From positions 992,001 through 1,056,000 of the forward strand of contig NZ_CP132339.1 in assembly GCF_030944405.1 (NCBI RefSeq): a stretch of 64,000 nt of DNA, in the 5' to 3' direction. Source of the DNA: Janthinobacterium sp. J1-1 (GTDB taxonomy: Bacteria; Pseudomonadota; Gammaproteobacteria; Burkholderiales; Burkholderiaceae_D). The position numbers were made by a program, and so were the translations under genes. Shown piece after piece: positions 55,121 through 63,907 of the stretch (positions are counted from its first letter, which is position 1; every line of letters starts with the position of its first letter). A model generated the notes under the pieces. It saw only the letters and a list, made by a program, of their open reading frames with translations, was not told the origin of the DNA and searched no databases.

Positions 55121-55864
55121 TTAACCCAGCCAGGGTTTGAGCGCCGAATGCAGGCCCAGTACGAACAGGCCGGTAAAAAAGCACTTTTTGAACAGCTCCG
55201 GCGCGATGCGTCCGCGCAGCCACTGGCCGGCCAGCATGCCGCCCAGCGCGGGCAGCAGCGCATAAGCGGAAGCCTGGGCGTCGCCCATATGAAAATCGCC
55301 GTGCAGTGCCAGGCTGGCGGCCAGCGCCACGGTCGACGCGGTAAACGCCATGCCCAGCGCCTGCACCAGTTCATCGCGCTTGAGTCCCAATCCCTGCAGA
55401 TACGGCACGGCGGGAATCACAAATACGCCGGTGGCCGCCGTCACCAGCCCGGTCAGCGCGCCGATCAAGGGCGCCAGCCAGCCTTCATGGCGCGGCTGTA
55501 TCGTCAGCCGCAGCGAACATAGTCCCGCCAGCGCATACGCCATCAATGCCACGCCCAGCGCCACCACTGCCCACGTACCGCCATCCGTCGGCAGCAGCGC
55601 GCCGCCCAGCAGCGTGCCGGCCATGGTCCAGGCCAGCAGCGGCCATAGCCGGCGCAGCAGCAGCATTACGCCAGGGCCGGCCGCCAGCTGCCACAGATTG
55701 GTCACCATCGACGGCACGATCAGCAGGGCCGCGGCCTGCACCGGTGGCATGGCCAGGCTGAGCAGGCCCATGGCCACGGTCGGCAAGCCCAGGCCCACTA
55801 CGCCCTTGACGAAGCCAGCGAGGATAAAGCTGGCGCCGACGGCCAGTAAAAAGGAAGTCTGCAT
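55121..55864 (-). CDS. TauE/SafE-family sulfite exporter-like permease
   Basis: 247 residues with about eight hydrophobic helices. The repeated half-domain motif appears as GFVKGVVGLGLPTVAMGLL near the start and LIGALTGLVTAATGVFVIPAVPYLQ in the middle, typical of the TauE family. It transports sulfonate-derived or other small anions across the inner membrane; the substrate is not determined. The LysR-type gene transcribed away from it is the likely regulator. Confidence 0.9.
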   Translation of the reverse strand: MQTSFLLAVGASFILAGFVKGVVGLGLPTVAMGLLSLAMPPVQAAALLIVPSMVTNLWQLAAGPGVMLLLRRLWPLLAWTMAGTLLGGALLPTDGGTWAVVALGVALMAYALAGLCSLRLTIQPRHEGWLAPLIGALTGLVTAATGVFVIPAVPYLQGLGLKRDELVQALGMAFTASTVALAASLALHGDFHMGDAQASAYALLPALGGMLAGQWLRGRIAPELFKKCFFTGLFVLGLHSALKPWLG

Positions 55865-55988
55865 GGTGTATCAATCAGAATGAACGTGGCGAGATTCTGC
55901 GCGCCAGGCGCGATTGTGAACAGCGCGATTTCGCAGCGCCAGCCTCAGTCTCAAACGAAGGCTGATAAGATGGCGGCAGGAGGTGGCC

Positions 55989-56882
55989 ATGCGTTTTGAC
56001 CTGGTTGATTTGCAGCTGTTCGTCCACGTGGTGGAAGAGGGCAGCCTGACGGCGGGCGCCGCGCGCAGCCATCTGGCGCTGGCGTCGGCCAGCGCCCGCG
56101 TGCGCGGCATGGAAGACGCGCTGGGCATGGCGCTGCTGCTGCGCGGACGGCGCGGCGTGGCGGCGACGCCGGCCGGGCAGACCCTGCTGCACCATGCGCG
56201 GCTGGTGTTGCAGCAGATGGACAAGCTGCGCGGCGACCTCGGTGAATTTGCGCACGGCCTGAAAGGGCAGCTGCGTTTGCTGTGCAATACCTCGGCGCTC
56301 AGCGAATTCCTGCCCGAAGCGCTGGGTACTTTCCTGGACCGTCATCCGAATCTGACCATCGACCTGGAAGAGCGCCTCAGCTACGATATCGTCAAGGGAG
56401 TCTCGGAGGGGCTGGCCGACATGGGCATCGTCTCCGATTCGGTCGACCTGCGCGGCTTGCAGACGTTTTTGTTCCGGCCCGACCGGCTGGTGGCGATTGC
56501 GGCGGCGGACGGCATGCATCAGCGCGCCATCGGCAACGCGGACGCCGTCGATTTTGCCAGCCTGCTCGGCCATGACTTTATCGGCCTGGCCGACGACAGC
56601 GCGCTGCAGCAGTACCTGGGCCTGCATGCGGCGCGCCTGGGACGGCCATTGAAAATGCGCGTGCGCCTGCGCAGTTTCGACGCCGTCTGCCGCATGGTGG
56701 CCAGCGGCGTGGGTGTCGCTGTGGTGCCGCAGGCGGCCGCGCGCCGCTGCCAGCAGACGATGGCGCTGCGCTGCATGTCCTTGCTTGACCCCTGGTCGGT
56801 GCGCAACCTGACCATCTGCGTGCGCCAGTTCAGCGAACTGCCGCTGTACGCGCGCCAGCTGATCGAGCATCTGAAGTTCTAA
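55989..56882 (+). CDS. LysR-type transcriptional regulator
   Basis: 297 residues from the ATG at 55989 (GGAGG 7 bases upstream; a GTG two codons earlier is also possible). Residues 1-60 are the LysR helix-turn-helix (LVDLQLFVHVVEEGSLTAGAARSHLALASASARV), and the rest is the two-lobed effector domain (GQLRLLCNTSALSEFLPEAL). It lies back to back with the TauE-type exporter with 124 bases between, the classical LysR-target layout. Confidence 0.93.
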   Translation: MRFDLVDLQLFVHVVEEGSLTAGAARSHLALASASARVRGMEDALGMALLLRGRRGVAATPAGQTLLHHARLVLQQMDKLRGDLGEFAHGLKGQLRLLCNTSALSEFLPEALGTFLDRHPNLTIDLEERLSYDIVKGVSEGLADMGIVSDSVDLRGLQTFLFRPDRLVAIAAADGMHQRAIGNADAVDFASLLGHDFIGLADDSALQQYLGLHAARLGRPLKMRVRLRSFDAVCRMVASGVGVAVVPQAAARRCQQTMALRCMSLLDPWSVRNLTICVRQFSELPLYARQLIEHLKF

Positions 56883-56973
56883 TGATGCGATGCCTAGTGT
56901 GCGATGGCGCGCGGACACGGCGTTGCGGCACGCCTATAATAAGTTTTACACAGTACAAAACAAGGAAACCACC

Positions 56974-57165
56974 ATGCGCTTATTGATTGCCCTGATTCTT
57001 CCATGGCTGACCTTTTTCACCATCGGCCGCCCTATCGCCGGCATCATCTGCCTGATCCTGCAGATCACCCTGATCGGCTGGCTGCCGGCCGCCATCTGGG
57101 CCGTGTATGCACTGAGCCAGTTCAAGACCGACCAGAAGATCGCCGACGCCACGCGCCGGTATTAA
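56974..57165 (+). CDS. YqaE/Pmp3-family small membrane protein
   Basis: 63 residues from ATG 56974 (CAAGGAAACC upstream). Two transmembrane helices (ALILPWLTFFTIGRPIAGI and LILQITLIGWLPAAIWAVYAL) with a short basic tail, the Pmp3/YqaE fold, which is linked to membrane-potential and stress tolerance. The gene is 25 bases before the next one and probably cotranscribed. Confidence 0.88.
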   Translation: MRLLIALILPWLTFFTIGRPIAGIICLILQITLIGWLPAAIWAVYALSQFKTDQKIADATRRY

Positions 57166-57190
57166 GCCCATCTGACCTGAGGAGCCTCTT

Positions 57191-57661
57191 ATGCAAAGCC
57201 ATCGATTCGCCCTAGGCGCGACCGCTGTACTGAATGCGATCGTGTTGTCTGCCGTGATGCTGCAGGTGCCGGCCCATGCGCAAGCTGAAGGCGCGCTGCC
57301 GGCGGTGCAGAAAAGCGGCGCGGTGGAATACCTGACGGGTGGCATTGGCCTCGATGAATCGACGGCCATCAAGAGCGCCAGCGGCCAGTGGCCATTGAGC
57401 CTGGTGTTTTCCGTGCAGGCCGATGGGCGCGCCCAGTTTGCCTCGGACGTGAAGCTGCAAATCCACGACGCGAAAGGCGCGCTGGCGCTGGACGTCACCG
57501 CCACCGGCCCGTATCTGCTGGCGCGGCTGGCGCCCGGCAGCTACCGCCTGCGCGCCACGCTGGCGGGCAAGACGCTGGAGCGCAAGGTGCAGGTCAAGGC
57601 CGGCAGTTCGGCGAAAGTGGAACTGGTCTGGCCGGCCGGCACCAACCAGAACGCTTCCTGA
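57191..57661 (+). CDS. Secreted carboxypeptidase-regulatory-like domain protein
   Basis: 156 residues. A signal peptide ends near VPAHAQA. The C-terminal 70 residues have the Cna-B / CarboxypepD_reg pattern with LDVTATGPYLLARLAPGSYRLRATLAGKTLERKV. The N-terminal part (VEYLTGGIGLDES, SGQWPLSLVFSVQ) is shared with periplasmic proteins in related species. Function is unknown. A GAGGAGCC site lies 10 bases before the ATG. Confidence 0.75.
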   Translation: MQSHRFALGATAVLNAIVLSAVMLQVPAHAQAEGALPAVQKSGAVEYLTGGIGLDESTAIKSASGQWPLSLVFSVQADGRAQFASDVKLQIHDAKGALALDVTATGPYLLARLAPGSYRLRATLAGKTLERKVQVKAGSSAKVELVWPAGTNQNAS

Positions 57662-57663
57662 TA

Positions 57664-58710
57664 TTACGCCGCAGCGGACACGTTCAGCACGCGGCCTTCG
57701 CTTGAGCTTTGCAGCGCCAGTTCGATCAGCCTGATGGTCAGCAGTGCATCCTCGGCCGCCACCGGCGCCGGTTTGCCTTCGCGGATGGCGTCGGCCATGT
57801 CCTGGTAAAAATCCTGGTAGCGGCCCGGCTGCAGGTCCAGATGGTCGAACTGGCCATCGGGCTGCGTGCCCAGGTGCAGCGCGCCGCGCACGCCATCCTG
57901 GCCCCAGCCCGGCTGGCCTGGCCTGCCGCCCGCCCTTAACGCGTCTTCCTGCGGATCGAGGCCGAATTTCACGAAGCTGCCCTGGTCGCCATGCACGGCA
58001 AAACGCGCCGTCGGCGCCTTGACCAGGCAGCCTGCCTGCAGCACCACGCGCAAGCGGTCGTAATACAACACGATATGCATGTAGTCGACCGCTTCGGCGC
58101 CGTCGCGCTGCAGCACGATATCGGCGTAAATTTTTTCGGGTGTGCCAAACAGCTGCACCGCCTGGTCCAGCATATGCGGCCCCAGGTCGTACAGCAGGCC
58201 GCCACCGGGTGCGGCGGACTCGCGCCAGCGCTGGCGGATCTCGGGCCGGAAGCGGTCGAAATGCGACTCAAAACTGGTGACGCGGCCCAGGGTGCCCTGC
58301 GCCAGCAGCGATTGCAAGGTGAGGAAATCGCCATCCCAGCGGCGGTTGTGGTACACGCTGAGCACCAGCTTGCGTTCTTTGGCCAGGGCGATCAGCGTCT
58401 GCGCCTGGGCGCTGGTAATCGTGAACGGCTTGTCGACCACCACATGCTTGCCTGCCTGTAGCGCCGCCTGCGCCAGGCCGAAATGCGCTTCGTTGGGCGC
58501 GGCGATGACGACCAGTTCGATCGAGGCATCGGCAAACAGCTGGGCCGGATCGGCATACACGGTGGCGTGCGGCCAGTCCTTGTGCACGAGGTCGGGCTTG
58601 CTGGAAGCGACGGCAGCCAGTTCCAGGGCATCGATGGTGGACAGGACGGGAGCGTGGAAGGTGGAGCCGGCAAAGCCGTAGCCGACCAGGCCGGTTTTGA
58701 TTTTGTTCAT
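57664..58710 (-). CDS. Gfo/Idh/MocA-family NAD(P)-dependent oxidoreductase
   Basis: 348 residues from the ATG at 58710. N-terminal Rossmann domain with TGLVGYGFAGSTFHAP (dinucleotide motif) and HVVVDKPFTI, where the Lys of DKP is the conserved Gfo/Idh/MocA catalytic lysine. The C-terminal domain has SFESHFDRFRPEIRQRW and GGGLLYDLGPHMLDQAVQLFG, a YdgJ/oxidoreductase-type pattern with the second-domain His. It reduces or oxidises a sugar-type substrate, not identifiable here. Confidence 0.9.
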   Translation of the reverse strand: MNKIKTGLVGYGFAGSTFHAPVLSTIDALELAAVASSKPDLVHKDWPHATVYADPAQLFADASIELVVIAAPNEAHFGLAQAALQAGKHVVVDKPFTITSAQAQTLIALAKERKLVLSVYHNRRWDGDFLTLQSLLAQGTLGRVTSFESHFDRFRPEIRQRWRESAAPGGGLLYDLGPHMLDQAVQLFGTPEKIYADIVLQRDGAEAVDYMHIVLYYDRLRVVLQAGCLVKAPTARFAVHGDQGSFVKFGLDPQEDALRAGGRPGQPGWGQDGVRGALHLGTQPDGQFDHLDLQPGRYQDFYQDMADAIREGKPAPVAAEDALLTIRLIELALQSSSEGRVLNVSAAA

Positions 58711-59011
58711 GGCTGATTTACTGTGCGTGAAAGATGCCATGATCATACCTGCAAGCGGACGCACACAGTATCGCGACGCTACGTCCGCATCATGCTTGGC
58801 TCAAAAAGCGATGCCGCCTATGCTCTGTTTGCTACGACGGTGCTTGGCCGGAGACCACATTGTTCACCCCCTCCAGGCCATACTGTTTGCCCTACGCAGC
58901 GAACGGGACGCGTCTTATATTAATGCCATGCTTCAATTTTTTGAACAAGTCCATGCCAGGGGCACTATTTAAACTTTCAGCCTGTGTATTTTCAAATGTC
59001 AGGAGGAGCAA
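58711..59011. other. Intergenic region before the T6SS effector cassette
   Basis: 301 bases with no coding-like frame. The region is A+T-richer than the core genome near its right end and gives way to AGGAGGAGCAA just before the PAAR start. It should carry the cassette promoter. No tRNA, integrase or repeat boundary is visible. Confidence 0.4.
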
Positions 59012-59428
59012 ATGGCCCGTCCGCTCATCGTACTTGGCGACAAGACCGATCATGGTGGCACCGTGATCAGTGCCGACATGACAGTCGATATCAACGGCAA
59101 GTATGTGGCCAGGATGGGCGACATGACCGTATGCCCCAAATGCAAGGGGACATTCCCGATCAACTCTGCCGCCGACGACCTGGTCGACGGATCAGGCAAG
59201 GGTTATGCCCGGCACCTGGACACGACCGCCTGCGGCGCCAGGCTTATATCCGGACAGATCACGACGATCTGGTTGGACCAGTCCAGCCTTGGCGACCCGG
59301 CTGATGTCGATGCGAACGAGATGACGGAAGCTGCCGGCAAGATTGCCGCAAATACCGACTCCGGCATTTGCCTCGAATGCTTGGTGTCTGCGGCGGCCGC
59401 TGGCGCGACCACCTTTATCCGGGAGTAA
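59012..59428 (+). CDS. PAAR-domain type VI secretion tip protein
   Basis: 138 residues. Residues 1-85 are a PAAR domain (LIVLGDKTDHGGTVISADM, GKYVARMGDMTVCPKCKG, RHLDTTACGARLISG), the zinc-bound cone that caps the VgrG spike of a type VI secretion system and carries effectors. The short C-terminal extension ends in GICLECLVSAAAAGATTFIRE, as in PAAR proteins coded beside DUF4123 adaptors. AGGAGGAGC lies directly upstream. No other T6SS structural gene is in the window. Confidence 0.9.
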   Translation: MARPLIVLGDKTDHGGTVISADMTVDINGKYVARMGDMTVCPKCKGTFPINSAADDLVDGSGKGYARHLDTTACGARLISGQITTIWLDQSSLGDPADVDANEMTEAAGKIAANTDSGICLECLVSAAAAGATTFIRE

Positions 59429-59432
59429 TATA

Positions 59433-59789
59433 TTGATCGACGTCCTGGAACGCCTGAACCAGCTTCAGCAACATCATTCGGCGCTGTGCTTGTACGCACT
59501 GGTCGACGGTGTTCAATATGAGACACACCGCCAAACGCGCATGACGGAGGATGCGACGCGCTACCCGCTATTTACCGGCACAGCCGACGCTGCGCTTGCG
59601 CATGCAGGCCCCTGGTTGGTGGATTTGGCGAGATCGGTGCCTTCTTTTCTTGAAGAGCTGGCCGCATTGGAGCAAGAGAGTCCTTCCGTTACCTGGCTAT
59701 TTACCGTACAGGACCTTGGTGGCCCGCCGCGCGTGATTATCAGGCCCGGATCAGTGGTTTCCTTGGGTGTTTGCAGGCAAGGATTTTGA
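59433..59789 (+). pseudogene. Truncated DUF4123 T6SS adaptor
   Basis: From a TTG at 59433 (GGGAG 13 bases upstream) the frame encodes about 95 residues typical of a DUF4123 adaptor, containing LALYALVDGVQ-like CLYALVDGVQYETH, GTADAALAHAGPWLVDL and TWLFTVQDL. After about 59720 the frame turns into PPRVIIRPGSVVSLGVC and soon stops, while neighbouring frames begin to show Tox-REase-5 features. A full adaptor is much longer, so the C-terminal part is missing, apparently deleted together with the N-terminal part of the next gene. DUF4123 proteins load effectors onto the VgrG/PAAR spike. Confidence 0.65.
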
Positions 59790-60051
59790 CGGCTTCCAAT
59801 CCCGTTTATGCTTGTTACAGGAAGCGAAAGCGGATTATGACCAGTTTTTTAAGGCAAGCGGTAAATTTAAATACGATTTTCAAGAAAATATTTTCCTGAG
59901 GATGGAATTAAAGCAGGCCACGGACCAGTCAAAGATTGTCAGGCGTAACCCGCCGGCCTCGCTGAAATGGTATTTCCAAACGCCCTATGCTTACGAATAT
60001 ATGGAACCCAAATTAGCTGCGTTGGGGATTACTACCTACTACGTCCCATAA
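59720..60051 (+). pseudogene. Tox-REase-5 nuclease toxin remnant, frameshifted
   Basis: The toxin core lies in one frame from about 59755: WFPWVFAGKDFDGF, LCLLQEAKADYDQFFKASG, LKQATDQSKIVRR and a C-terminal WYFQTPYAYEYMEPKLA, ending at TAA 60049-60051. FDG and EAK are the PD-(D/E)xK catalytic elements of Tox-REase-5. Its expected N-terminal stretch RDYQARIS is found immediately before, but in a different frame (59732-59755), so a 1-base loss (or 2-base gain) has occurred near 59755. The only start for the downstream part is GTG 59767. The large N-terminal region of a normal effector is absent. The DNA is markedly A+T-rich, a sign of transfer. Confidence 0.65.
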
Positions 60052-60055
60052 TTAT

Positions 60056-60790
60056 ATGACAATAATCAATGTTTCCTATAAGCGCGATGCAACGCGCACT
60101 TCCCTTGCTTTCCGACCCAACCTTGAGGAAATCGCTATCATTGTCCAGTTTTTGAATAAAACTGCGGCATTTGGGAAAAACTGGTTTCTATCGCAAGATA
60201 CAGAAGCAAAGTCGTTTCTTTATCCGGTTTTCGATGCGTCGGGAGAGCTCACGACAGTGGCCGAAGCCGTACTCGAGACCGAATTCAAGGGTGAGACATC
60301 CCGATTTCTCAGCGCCTGGAATGGCGAGCTCGGCGACGATGATGGCGCGACCATGGCGCTTGGATTCAGCGACAGCGATTGGCCCGCCCGGACCTTCCGG
60401 ATCAGCGATCACGGTCAAGGCGTGAAACGGCTTGGTATTGATGGGGTAAAAGAGCTCCTGTCCATAATCGCGGGGTCTCTGCGGCCGGCCTTTATCACGG
60501 TAGCACGTAATCAGTATTTTAAAAAACAAGTCTTCAAGGATCGTCCAGGTGTAGGCTGGATGTTGTACCTGCCGCGTGTACTGACGGTCCAGCAAGTGCC
60601 GGAAGCCCGAGCCCTGGTGCCCGTGATGGCGGTGGGCGAGCAAGGCAAAGACCAGCAGATCGGCACTATCATCGTCAGCGTCACCGACGAGCCTTTTTCT
60701 GATGAGAATCCCGAGCACGTCAAGATCGCCAATGCCATTGAAATTCGTCTGGTCGATCAGGACTTGCTGCCACGCTATGTCGATATTTGA
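60056..60790 (+). CDS. Imm52-family immunity protein
   Basis: 244 residues, full length. The middle and end match Imm52: NWFLSQDTEAKSFLYPVFD, FLSAWNGELGDDDGATM, then FKDRPGVGWMLYLPRVLTVQQ, PEARALVPV, GTIIVSVTDEPF and HVKIANAIEIRLVDQDLLPRY. Imm52 proteins neutralise Tox-REase-5 nucleases and are found next to them. It begins 4 bases after the toxin remnant and its reading frame is intact, so the antidote is kept although the toxin is damaged. No signal peptide: it acts in the cytoplasm. Confidence 0.85.
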   Translation: MTIINVSYKRDATRTSLAFRPNLEEIAIIVQFLNKTAAFGKNWFLSQDTEAKSFLYPVFDASGELTTVAEAVLETEFKGETSRFLSAWNGELGDDDGATMALGFSDSDWPARTFRISDHGQGVKRLGIDGVKELLSIIAGSLRPAFITVARNQYFKKQVFKDRPGVGWMLYLPRVLTVQQVPEARALVPVMAVGEQGKDQQIGTIIVSVTDEPFSDENPEHVKIANAIEIRLVDQDLLPRYVDI

Positions 60791-60837
60791 CGCACGACAA
60801 CGCGTTCTGTTCGCGCGAAAATTTTCAGCCATGCATG

Positions 60838-60863
60838 GCGACACCTTCATGAGAAGGTGTCGC
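60838..60863. repeat. 10-bp hairpin between the immunity gene and gatB
   Basis: GCGACACCTT and AAGGTGTCGC pair over CATGAG. No T-run on either side. It lies between two converging genes. Confidence 0.5.
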
Positions 60864-60887
60864 ACTTGGCTTTAGAGGCTGCCCAGT

Positions 60888-62348
60888 TTAACCGGCCAGC
60901 TTGGCCTTCAGCAGTTCCGTCAGCTGGGCCGGGTTGGCCTTGCCTTTAGACGCCTTCATGGCCTGACCGATCAGCGCATTGATGGCCGCTTCCTTGCCGG
61001 CGCGGTACTGCTCGACCGACTTGGCGTTGGCTGCCAGCACTTCGTCGACGATCGCTTCCAGGGCGCCCGAGTCCGAGATCTGTTTCAGGCCCTTGGCCTC
61101 GATGATGGTGTCGACCAGGTTTTCATCGCTGGACTTCGCTTCCCACATGCCGGCGAAGACTTCTTTTGCGGCCTTGTTGGAAATCGTGCCGTCGGCGATA
61201 CGCTTGAGCATGGCGGCCAGCTGGGCCGGCGAGACCGGCGCCGCATCGAGGTCCGTGCCTTCGCGGTTGACGGTCGAGGCGACGTCGCCCATCAGCCAGT
61301 TGGCGGCGGCCTTGGCGTTGTCCTTGCCGGCCTTGTCGACCACGGCGACGAAATAGGTGGCCATCGCTTTCGACTGCGTCAGCACCAGCGCGTCGTACTC
61401 GGGCAGCGCGTATTCGCTGATGAAGCGCGCGCGCATGGCGGCCGGCAGTTCCGGCATGTCGGCTTTCACGCGGGCGATCCACTCGGGCGAGATGACCAGT
61501 GGCGGCAGGTCCGGGTCCGGGAAGTAGCGGTAGTCCTGGGCGTCTTCCTTGCTGCGCATTTCGCGCGTTTCCTTGCGGTCCGGATCGTACAGGCGCGTGG
61601 CCTGCACCACCTTGCCGCCGTCTTCGATCAGTTCGATCTGGCGGCGCACTTCGACGTGCACGGCTTCTTCGATAAAGCGGAACGAGTTCAGGTTCTTGAT
61701 TTCGCAGCGGGTGCCGAATTCCGTCTGGCCGACCGGGCGCACCGAGACGTTGACGTCGCAGCGGAACGAGCCTTCCTGCATGTTGCCGTCGCAGACGCCG
61801 AGCCACATCACCAGCGAGTGCAGGGCCTTGGCGTAGGCCACGGCTTCGGCGGCGCTGCGAATTTCCGGTTCCGAAACGATCTCCAGCAGCGGCGTGCCGG
61901 CGCGGTTCAGATCGATGCCGCTCATGCCGGCGTAGTCTTCGTGCAGCGACTTGCCGGCGTCTTCTTCCAGGTGGGCGCGCGTCAGGTTGACGGTCCTGGT
62001 GACGAATTGCCCATCCTTTTCATAGCCGAAGGTCAGCGCGCCGCCGATCACCACCGGATCTTCGAACTGGCTGATCTGGTAGCCCTTGGGCGAATCCGGG
62101 TAAAAATAGTTCTTGCGCGCGAAGACCGAATGCGGCGCGACGGTGGCGCCCACGGCCAGGCCGAAACGGATGGCGCGGTCGACCGCCTGCTTGTTCATCA
62201 CCGGCAGCACGCCCGGCAGCGCCAGGTCGACCGGGCTGGCCTGGGTGTTGGCCTCGGCGCCGTACTTGATCGGCGAACCGCTGAAAATTTTGGAGTCGGT
62301 CGTGAGCTGCACGTGGTTCTCAAGACCGATGACGACTTCCCATTGCAT
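60888..62348 (-). CDS. gatB: Asp-tRNA(Asn)/Glu-tRNA(Gln) amidotransferase subunit B
   Basis: 486 residues from the ATG at 62348 ([15 protein letters not shown]), the family N terminus. [22 protein letters not shown] and [19 protein letters not shown] form the catalytic cradle, where the tRNA-bound Glu or Asp is activated with ATP. The C-terminal YqeY-like tail ([34 protein letters not shown]) binds tRNA. With GatA and GatC it makes Gln-tRNA or Asn-tRNA from mischarged tRNA. It is 23 bases after gatA. Confidence 0.97.
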   Translation of the reverse strand: MQWEVVIGLENHVQLTTDSKIFSGSPIKYGAEANTQASPVDLALPGVLPVMNKQAVDRAIRFGLAVGATVAPHSVFARKNYFYPDSPKGYQISQFEDPVVIGGALTFGYEKDGQFVTRTVNLTRAHLEEDAGKSLHEDYAGMSGIDLNRAGTPLLEIVSEPEIRSAAEAVAYAKALHSLVMWLGVCDGNMQEGSFRCDVNVSVRPVGQTEFGTRCEIKNLNSFRFIEEAVHVEVRRQIELIEDGGKVVQATRLYDPDRKETREMRSKEDAQDYRYFPDPDLPPLVISPEWIARVKADMPELPAAMRARFISEYALPEYDALVLTQSKAMATYFVAVVDKAGKDNAKAAANWLMGDVASTVNREGTDLDAAPVSPAQLAAMLKRIADGTISNKAAKEVFAGMWEAKSSDENLVDTIIEAKGLKQISDSGALEAIVDEVLAANAKSVEQYRAGKEAAINALIGQAMKASKGKANPAQLTELLKAKLAG

Positions 62349-62371
62349 AGTGTTCTCGCTTCTTTTTTTAG

Positions 62372-63853
62372 TTAAACGCCTGGGGCGCGCGTGTGCCAGT
62401 CCGTCACCAGCTGGAACTGGTGGGCCACGTTCAGCAGCCGGGCCTCGCCAAAGTAATTGCCGATGATTTGCAGGCCGACCGGGCGCCGGCTGTTTTTCTC
62501 GCCGTCGCCGAAGCCGCACGGGACCGACATGCCGGGCAGGCCGGCCAGGCTGGTCGACAGGGTGTAGATGTCGGCCAGGTAGTTCGCCACCGGGTCGTCG
62601 GTCTTGTCGCCCAGGTCCCAGGCCACGGTCGGTGCGACCGGTCCCATGATCACGTCGCATACCGCGTTCGGGCCGTTCAATACCGCGTCGAAGTCCTGCG
62701 CGATCAGGCGGCGGATCTTTTGCGCCTTCAGGTAGTAGGCGTCGTAGTAACCGTGGCACAGCACATAGGTGCCGACCATGATGCGGCGCTTGACCTCGGC
62801 GCCAAAGCCTTCGGCGCGGCTTTTCTTGTACATGTCCTGCAGGTCCTTGTAGGCGCTGGCACGGTGGCCGTAGCGCACGCCGTCATAGCGCGACAGGTTG
62901 GACGAGGCTTCGGCCGGCGCGATCATGTAGTAGGCGGGAATCGACAGCGCCGTGTTCGGCAGCGAGATATCGACCAGGGTGGCGCCCAGTTGCTCGTATT
63001 GCGCCAGCGCGCCGCGCACGGCCGCTTCCACGTCCTTGGCCAGGCCGTCGCCGAAGTATTCGCGCGGCACGCCGATGCGCAAACCTGTGAGGGGTTGATC
63101 CAGGCTGCGCGTAAAGTCTTCGGCCACGCCGCCCTGTTCCGGCGTCAGGCTGGTCGAATCGCGCTCGTCGAAACCGGCGATCACGTTCAGCAGCAGCGCG
63201 CAGTCTTCGGCGGTTTTCGCCATCGGGCCGCCCTGGTCCAGCGAGGAGGCAAACGCGATCATGCCGAAGCGCGACACGCGGCCATAGGTGGGCTTGATGC
63301 CGGTGATGCCGCAAAAAGCGGCCGGCTGGCGGATCGAGCCGCCCGTATCGGTGCCGGTGGCGGCCGGCGTCAGGCGCGCGGCGACGGCGGCGGCCGACCC
63401 GCCGGACGAGCCGCCCGGTACGGCAGTCGCGTCCCACGGATTCTTCACGGCGCCGAAGGCCGAGTTCTCATTGCCGGAACCCATGGCGAATTCGTCGCAG
63501 TTGACCTTGCCCAGGCTGACCATGCCGGCCGCCAGGCATTTTTCCACCACCGTGGCGTCAAACGGGCTGACGTAGTCGGCCAGCATTTTCGAGCCGGCCG
63601 TGGTGCGCCAGCCTTTGGTGACAAACAAGTCCTTGTGCGCGATCGGCACGCCGGTCAGGGCGGTGGCGGTGCCGGCGGCGATGCGCGCGTCGGCCGCTTC
63701 GGCCTGTGCCAGGGTCAGCGCACGGTCGACGTGCAAAAAGGCGTTCGAGCCGTCGGCTTCGATGCGGTCGAGGAAATGCGTCGCCAGTGCCACGGCGGAA
63801 ATTTCCTTGTTCTGCAAGAGCGCGGACAGCTGTTTGATGGATTTTGTATGCAT
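62372..63853 (-). CDS. gatA: Asp-tRNA(Asn)/Glu-tRNA(Gln) amidotransferase subunit A
   Basis: 493 residues, amidase-signature enzyme that releases ammonia from glutamine for GatB. The Ser-cisSer-Lys triad is Lys74 ([10 protein letters not shown]), Ser149 ([13 protein letters not shown]) and Ser173 ([13 protein letters not shown]), all intact. FGAVKNPWD and the substrate-binding DQGGPMAKT segment are also conserved. It lies between gatC and gatB. Confidence 0.97.
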   Translation of the reverse strand: MHTKSIKQLSALLQNKEISAVALATHFLDRIEADGSNAFLHVDRALTLAQAEAADARIAAGTATALTGVPIAHKDLFVTKGWRTTAGSKMLADYVSPFDATVVEKCLAAGMVSLGKVNCDEFAMGSGNENSAFGAVKNPWDATAVPGGSSGGSAAAVAARLTPAATGTDTGGSIRQPAAFCGITGIKPTYGRVSRFGMIAFASSLDQGGPMAKTAEDCALLLNVIAGFDERDSTSLTPEQGGVAEDFTRSLDQPLTGLRIGVPREYFGDGLAKDVEAAVRGALAQYEQLGATLVDISLPNTALSIPAYYMIAPAEASSNLSRYDGVRYGHRASAYKDLQDMYKKSRAEGFGAEVKRRIMVGTYVLCHGYYDAYYLKAQKIRRLIAQDFDAVLNGPNAVCDVIMGPVAPTVAWDLGDKTDDPVANYLADIYTLSTSLAGLPGMSVPCGFGDGEKNSRRPVGLQIIGNYFGEARLLNVAHQFQLVTDWHTRAPGV

Positions 63854-63907
63854 GGCGTTTCTATTCTGATATTCGACAGGAGGACAGGGCGCAGTGGTCG
63901 CCGATGA

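Noticed and set aside
58711..59011. A small gene upstream of PAAR
   Set aside because: Open frames here have no ribosome-binding site and their translations are not protein-like.
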